From positions 1-12,928 of the forward strand of contig LSSL01005869.1 of assembly GCA_001953115.1 (NCBI GenBank): a DNA stretch of 12,928 nt, in the 5' to 3' direction. Position numbers and translations under genes: made by a program. Origin of the DNA: Smittium mucronatum. Lineage: Eukaryota; Kickxellomycota; Harpellomycetes; Harpellales; Legeriomycetaceae. The notes below the pieces were generated by a model. That model saw only the letters and a list, made by a program, of their open reading frames with translations. It was not told the origin of the DNA and did no database searches. Below, piece by piece: positions 8,838-12,928 of this stretch. Each line of letters opens with the position of its first letter. The stretch's first letter is position 1.

Positions 8838-9500
8838 AAAGAGAATCTCTCATATCAAATAATCAAATCTGCTAATTAATAAGCAAAAAAAACATTAGTA
8901 GAATACTTGTTCAATAGGTTTTTATATTTCACTAGCGATTTTTTTTATACGAATTAAAAAATATATATATCCATACATAAGCTAAATGAGAAATATCTAT
9001 ACTAATATTTCAAAATGATTTAAGTCGAGACTATCGAATATGTATAAAAAAAACAAATTGTAAATAATTATTATTTCGAAAAGATGAAATTTTTCATTAT
9101 TTAATAATAGATGAGAATTAAAATTATCCATTACGATAAGAAATTAAGGATAAAATAAGAATCCAAATAATATTTCTCATTTCAACTCATAATTTATCTT
9201 CAAAATAATTTAAATTATTAGGGAAAATTTTCGAATCTATCAATTGTAAACATGTGGAAGAACATTCATTTTTCATAGATATTTTGCAACTATAATTAAT
9301 TAAATTGAAGTATTTTCATCATTTTTAATTGATTTATCTTGAGGCATTAATCAATTTAGTCAATCAATGGAAGTGAAAAAGAATTTTAAAACATTGAATT
9401 TTGTTTGAATAAACTTGATTTATCATATAATAGCTTTAAAGTAAAATAAAGTTTTCATTTCATATTTAAATTATTATTTTTTGAAATTTAACAATATTTG

Positions 9501-9546
9501 AGACGCAGCACCAGCAGGAAGCGGATTCAACTATCATTTGATAGTT
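9501..9546. repeat. G/C-rich patch followed by a 7-base-pair hairpin
   Basis: A patch of about 27 bases beginning gacgcagcaccagcagg (about 9502-9528) is well over half G/C in DNA that is otherwise roughly 80% A/T. It is directly followed by a perfect hairpin: AACTATC (9529-9535), loop ATTT, GATAGTT (9540-9546). The + strand reads AAPAGSGFNYHLIV then stop, which I do not recognise. It could be the relic of an insertion or of a small coding exon. Confidence 0.45.
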
Positions 9547-10737
9547 TAATTACCCACTTATGCCAATATTTAACACTAAAACCCATAAACCAAAAAAATT
9601 AAAATCTAATATTCCTTACTTTCCATCATGATTTTATTTATTACTCTATAAATCTTTTTTATGATAAAATTAATTAAAATCTTAGTTTTTTTTTCTAGTA
9701 AGTATGTTTTCCCTAAAGATACCTTTAAATATATATAAATATATACTTTATTAAGATTTATTTTATCTCGCAGTATAAAGCAGTTTTATAAAAATATCAA
9801 TCTAAATAAAAAATATAAATAAAACATATATATATCATATAAATTCTTTAATACTACTACTTCCCTCACCAATAAATTTTTTTTCTTCTGTGACTTTTCA
9901 TTTTGATGTTCATATTAAAAAAATTATCAGTATAAAGCCCGATATCCAGCTAAATTTTCGTCATCTTAAGATAGAATTATTCTTTTCCGAATAAAATTTT
10001 TTTTTAAAAAAAGAGCTTTTATAGCTTGCTTTATTATACTTTCCACCTGAATATTTTTAATTGATAAATTTTAATTAAGTTCTTTAAATATAACAATAAA
10101 CAAGAGGTTCAACTTTTCCTCTTATATTCATTTTTCTAACTTTAACCCATTAAAATTAATTATTAGTGATAATATTTATTGAATTAACCCATCTAAAGAT
10201 TATTAGAGTATAGGTTTTAGTGATCATATTTTCAAATTTTTATTACTTTTTTATATCTTTGGTTTACGATATAATTCAAGATAAATCATATTAAAACGAC
10301 GAATTTTTTACAATATTTTAGAAATAATGGGAATTAATTTGCAGTTTTCTTATGATTATATAAAAAAATAATTTAAGTTTTAATTATCATTTAATATAAC
10401 TTGGTATTATATGCTAAAACTCATACTTCAAAATTAAGATATTGTAACATATTTTTCTAAAAAAATATATATTCAATTTGCAATACTATTTGAAAACTTC
10501 CTCTATAATATTTTCATTGAATTAACAATATTTAAACTATTATTTTTTTTATAGTGGCTTATTTTGATGTAAATTTTTATACTTAAATTTTTTTTAATAG
10601 ATAAAAATATTTAGTTCATTCAGTTGTTCTTTATTTACTCTTTTATTATTTTTTTTCTATACAGGTCATCTATTTTTTTTTTTGAATACAATAATAGTTA
10701 ATTTTCTTCTTCGGTATCATTTAAATTATTTAAAATT

Positions 10738-10763
10738 ACTTTTTTTTTTAAAAAAAATAAAGT
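10738..10763. repeat. Imperfect 26-base A/T palindrome
   Basis: A run beginning with ACT and about ten T residues is followed by eight A residues, then TAAAGT, so the two halves are nearly complementary. Long A/T tracts are common here, and slippage is enough to explain it. Confidence 0.35.
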
Positions 10764-11060
10764 TTATGACTAGATAAATTGTAAATGAATAAAATCATCC
10801 CCATAAAAGAAGATATTATGTATATATTGTATAATTAAATATTTTTTGACTAATAAAAAATCCGATTTTTTTAAAGAGGTTTTTTTTGATATATTAAAGC
10901 GAAAAATATAGCTTTACATGATAAAAATATTACAAATATAAAAAAAAATTGTATATTAGATAATTTTTAGATATTATTGATGCATTAGAAGTGGTAATTA
11001 GTTAAATATAATGCATGATTATGTATTTTTCATGATGATCCACATATTTTTCTTTTTTTA

Positions 11061-11101
11061 TCCTAGGAGCCCCCCATCTTCCACAAGGTTGCTTTATCCC
11101 T
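11061..11101. other. Isolated G/C-richer island
   Basis: About 40 bases starting tcctaggagccccccatc, with a run of six C residues, are about half G/C inside very AT-rich DNA. No protein, RNA or transposon motif is recognised in either strand. The sequence that follows, up to about 11470, is slightly less AT-rich than its surroundings. This may be the trace of an old insertion such as a solo LTR, but no matching termini or target duplication could be shown. Confidence 0.35.
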
Positions 11102-12365
11102 CTGTAATATTTTTTGGGTATTATTCAAACTGAAGATAATCTTAAATTAAGACCAGAATTAAGCATGCTTAATTGATTTGTTTTTTATTGGTTAAAATAC
11201 ATAAACATGTTTCCTGATCAAAATAATCCGTATTGGAAAGTATAGATGAATATCGCGTACCATTTAATGTAACTCTTCATATATTTTCAATAAATATTCT
11301 TTTCTCTAGCCTACTTGGCTCAAAAATATTTCGAAATCATGAATAGCTCTTAATTAATACAAATAATTATTGTAGCCATTCTATCTATGATATAGTAAAA
11401 TTCTAATTCATTACAGCATCTCTTGTATTCATAAGAATATAAAACCTTTGCCTCACTAAAATTGGCTGTAAAACTCTAAAATTTTTGTATATTAGATAAA
11501 AAATTATGGCATCATATTTATAATATGATAAAGATAATAACAAAGATATTATTTTGTTTTTTTAGTTTAGAAATTAAATAATTTTTTTTATAATTTAAAT
11601 TATTTTTTTTTGATGATCAAAATTGATAATAAATTATAGTGTTTAAGATAATAAACTAGAATACTTCTAAGTTAAACTAATCAATAAAGCAGGTAATTAT
11701 TTATTAACTTTAATATTCTATAATTATACATTTATTAAATTAGATTAGTAAAAAAAGTATACTGATGATAAAATTGATTGGTGTAAATAGCTATTTCTTA
11801 GACAATTGCTCAAATTACTGATCCGACTATATCTAATTTATTTATAAATTACTTTCCATTTTTAAAATTTCACTAAATTTTTCATATATAAACTCTACTC
11901 TATACTGGAGTCTTTAAAAGTTATACATTGAATTTTTATAAGGAAAAAAAACTGTTAAAAAGATGGTGTATTGGAGATTGAAATTTTCTAAAAAGATGTC
12001 TTAAATTTGCTACTATATATAAAAAATCATATCAAAATAATGATTATAATTGATACAAAATAATTTCAAAAAATAACAGTAGAAATTCATTTTGAATAAA
12101 TAAAGATAGTTCAAGTATATTTTATCGAGAAATTATTTCCAGTATTATATAATTCAACATATTTAACATATCGGTAAATTAATCAACCTTTTTAAAGTCT
12201 AAATTTAAATTTAGTTTGATAAAATTCGGTATGAACTGTTTTTATATTGTTTTTACAATTTTTTATTGATATATATATAATTTACTGATTCAAGAAAATT
12301 TTTTATGATATAACACATAATTATGGTTACTGTTTTCAAATAGGCTTTAATTTTATCCCATTTCT

Positions 12366-12386
12366 GGGGGAAAAAATTTTAACCCC
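12366..12386. repeat. GGGG/CCCC inverted repeat around an A/T core
   Basis: Five G residues (12366-12370) and four C residues (12383-12386) flank an AAAATTTT-centred core, giving a near-palindrome of about 21 bases. Runs of G and C are rare in this region, so the pairing is noticeable. It lies about 50 bases upstream of the open frame at 12439, but nothing ties it to that frame. Confidence 0.4.
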
Positions 12387-12438
12387 AAAGTTAATTCTTT
12401 TTTAATTTTTTTTTCTTATAATTATATGTTCGTAAGCG

Positions 12439-12750
12439 ATGCAGCTAAGAAATTTTTTATCCTTTTTAATCATTCAACTAATCTCTTTAAAAAAATATTT
12501 AACTATTAAAACCTATCCTTTTTTTTTACAATCCTTTTTAATGTATCGCAAGCCCCTGAATTTATCCCCAATCCGATTTCGGCAAACAAAAGTCACTGAT
12601 ATCAATTTTCTCAAAAACTATGAAGTTTACATATTTAAACCAAGATTTTTTCCAATTAATTTTTTTACGAAATTTATCACTTGGTCTATCATGAAAAAAC
12701 ATTTGAAACATTTAAAACATTTTAAAAATCTAAAGTATGGCAATTTATAG
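12439..12750 (+). CDS. Unrecognised open frame of 103 codons (doubtful gene)
   Basis: This is an ATG-started frame with an in-frame stop just upstream (TAA at 12433) and a TAG at the end. The protein is rich in Phe, Leu, Lys and Ile and contains few small residues. Residues 1-35 are hydrophobic enough to suggest a possible membrane segment (SFLIIQLISL). The C-terminus has a run with HLKHLKHFK, produced by the local DNA repeat at 12696-12730. I recognise no family. Its codons are AT-driven, no ribosome or transcript signal decides the start, and nothing next to it supports a function. Arguments for it: an uninterrupted run this long is uncommon at this base composition, and its middle (about 12545-12600) is richer in C than the flank. 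It may be a chance frame, an exon, or a fragment of an old element. Confidence 0.2.
   Translation: MQLRNFLSFLIIQLISLKKYLTIKTYPFFLQSFLMYRKPLNLSPIRFRQTKVTDINFLKNYEVYIFKPRFFPINFFTKFITWSIMKKHLKHLKHFKNLKYGNL
12696..12730. repeat. Degenerate tandem of an ACATTTnAA motif
   Basis: Three near copies of a 9-10-base motif follow each other: aacatttga, aacatttaaa and aacattttaaa. Inside the open frame at 12439 they give the repeated Lys-His-Leu pattern. Slippage in AT-rich DNA is the likely origin. Confidence 0.5.
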
Positions 12751-12928
12751 ATATTTCATATCGATAACTATCAAAAAATGATTTCTATAAGAAACAAAAA
12801 AATTTATCCAAAATTATTCTTAATATTTTTTTTAGAGTTAGAATTAGAATTTAATTTAACTGAGTATTTCTTATTTCGAAATATTTTAATATAGCATTCT
12901 AGAACTTTAAATTATTTTTTCTAAAAAA
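12751..12928. other. AT-rich tail of the window
   Basis: These 178 bases after the last open frame are AT-rich with T runs. No gene, RNA or repeat is recognised. The run tagagttagaattagaattt near 12834 holds two copies of TTAGAA and is of slippage type. Confidence 0.5.

Larger units (their letters stand above)
6331..12432. other. AT-rich gene-free DNA (right flank)
   Basis: About 6.1 kb of AT-rich DNA with dense stops on both strands. I found no protein fragment, tRNA cloverleaf, rRNA segment or second element copy. It contains many A or T runs of 7-10 bases, short inverted repeats, two small tandem repeats, and two short G/C-richer islands (about 9501-9528 and 11061-11101). It reads like intergenic DNA or relics decayed past recognition. 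Confidence 0.6.

Noticed and set aside
1..12928. CRISPR array, tRNA or rRNA genes
   Set aside because: No regularly spaced repeats, no cloverleaf with TTCRA-type arm, and no conserved rRNA blocks were seen on either strand by eye.
1..12928. Mitochondrial or plastid origin
   Set aside because: AT richness would fit, but there are no organellar genes in nearly 13 kb, and a YR retrotransposon points to nuclear DNA.

Overview
The window is very AT-rich DNA, roughly 80% or more A+T in the flanks. For example, the block 10561-10620 has 6 G/C in 60 bases, against 25 of 60 in 4981-5040. It contains no intact gene that I can recognise. Its one clear biological object is a dead, heavily mutated tyrosine-recombinase (YR) retrotransposon of the DIRS/Ngaro group. 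It lies on the + strand at about 2220-6330 and shows up as an island of higher G+C. No full-length reading frame survives, but broken frames read in order give Gag-like protein, reverse transcriptase, RNase H, and tyrosine recombinase. No LTR-type integrase, protease or chromodomain is seen.

Layout: 1-2220 is AT-rich, gene-free DNA. 2284-3071 is the gag-like pseudogene. 3137-4164 is the reverse transcriptase, where the YxDD catalytic box now reads YLNN. 4165-5124 is the decayed connection region and RNase H, ending in a well-preserved PHDIDLFAS block. 5125-5659 is a linker leading into the recombinase. 5660-6230 is the YR catalytic domain, with several lost residues. 6330-12430 is about 6 kb of AT-rich, gene-free DNA holding only small repeats, a few perfect hairpins and two short G/C islands. 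12439-12750 is a single open frame of 103 codons that I do not recognise.

Organism: a eukaryote with AT-rich intergenic DNA. DIRS-like elements without LTRs are known from slime moulds, some animals and algae, and are common in early-diverging fungi (Mucoromycota and relatives). The combination of this motif style and the very AT-rich flanks makes an early-diverging fungus my best guess, but this is inference. A Dictyostelium-like host or another protist is not excluded.

When alive, the Gag-like protein would have packaged the element RNA, RT/RNase H would have copied it, and the recombinase would have integrated a circular DNA copy. All the recognisable coding parts are broken here, so the copy cannot be autonomous. 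I found no convincing undescribed system. The points most worth a second look are the residue-level inactivation of the element, its unresolved ends, and the unexplained 103-codon frame at the right end.
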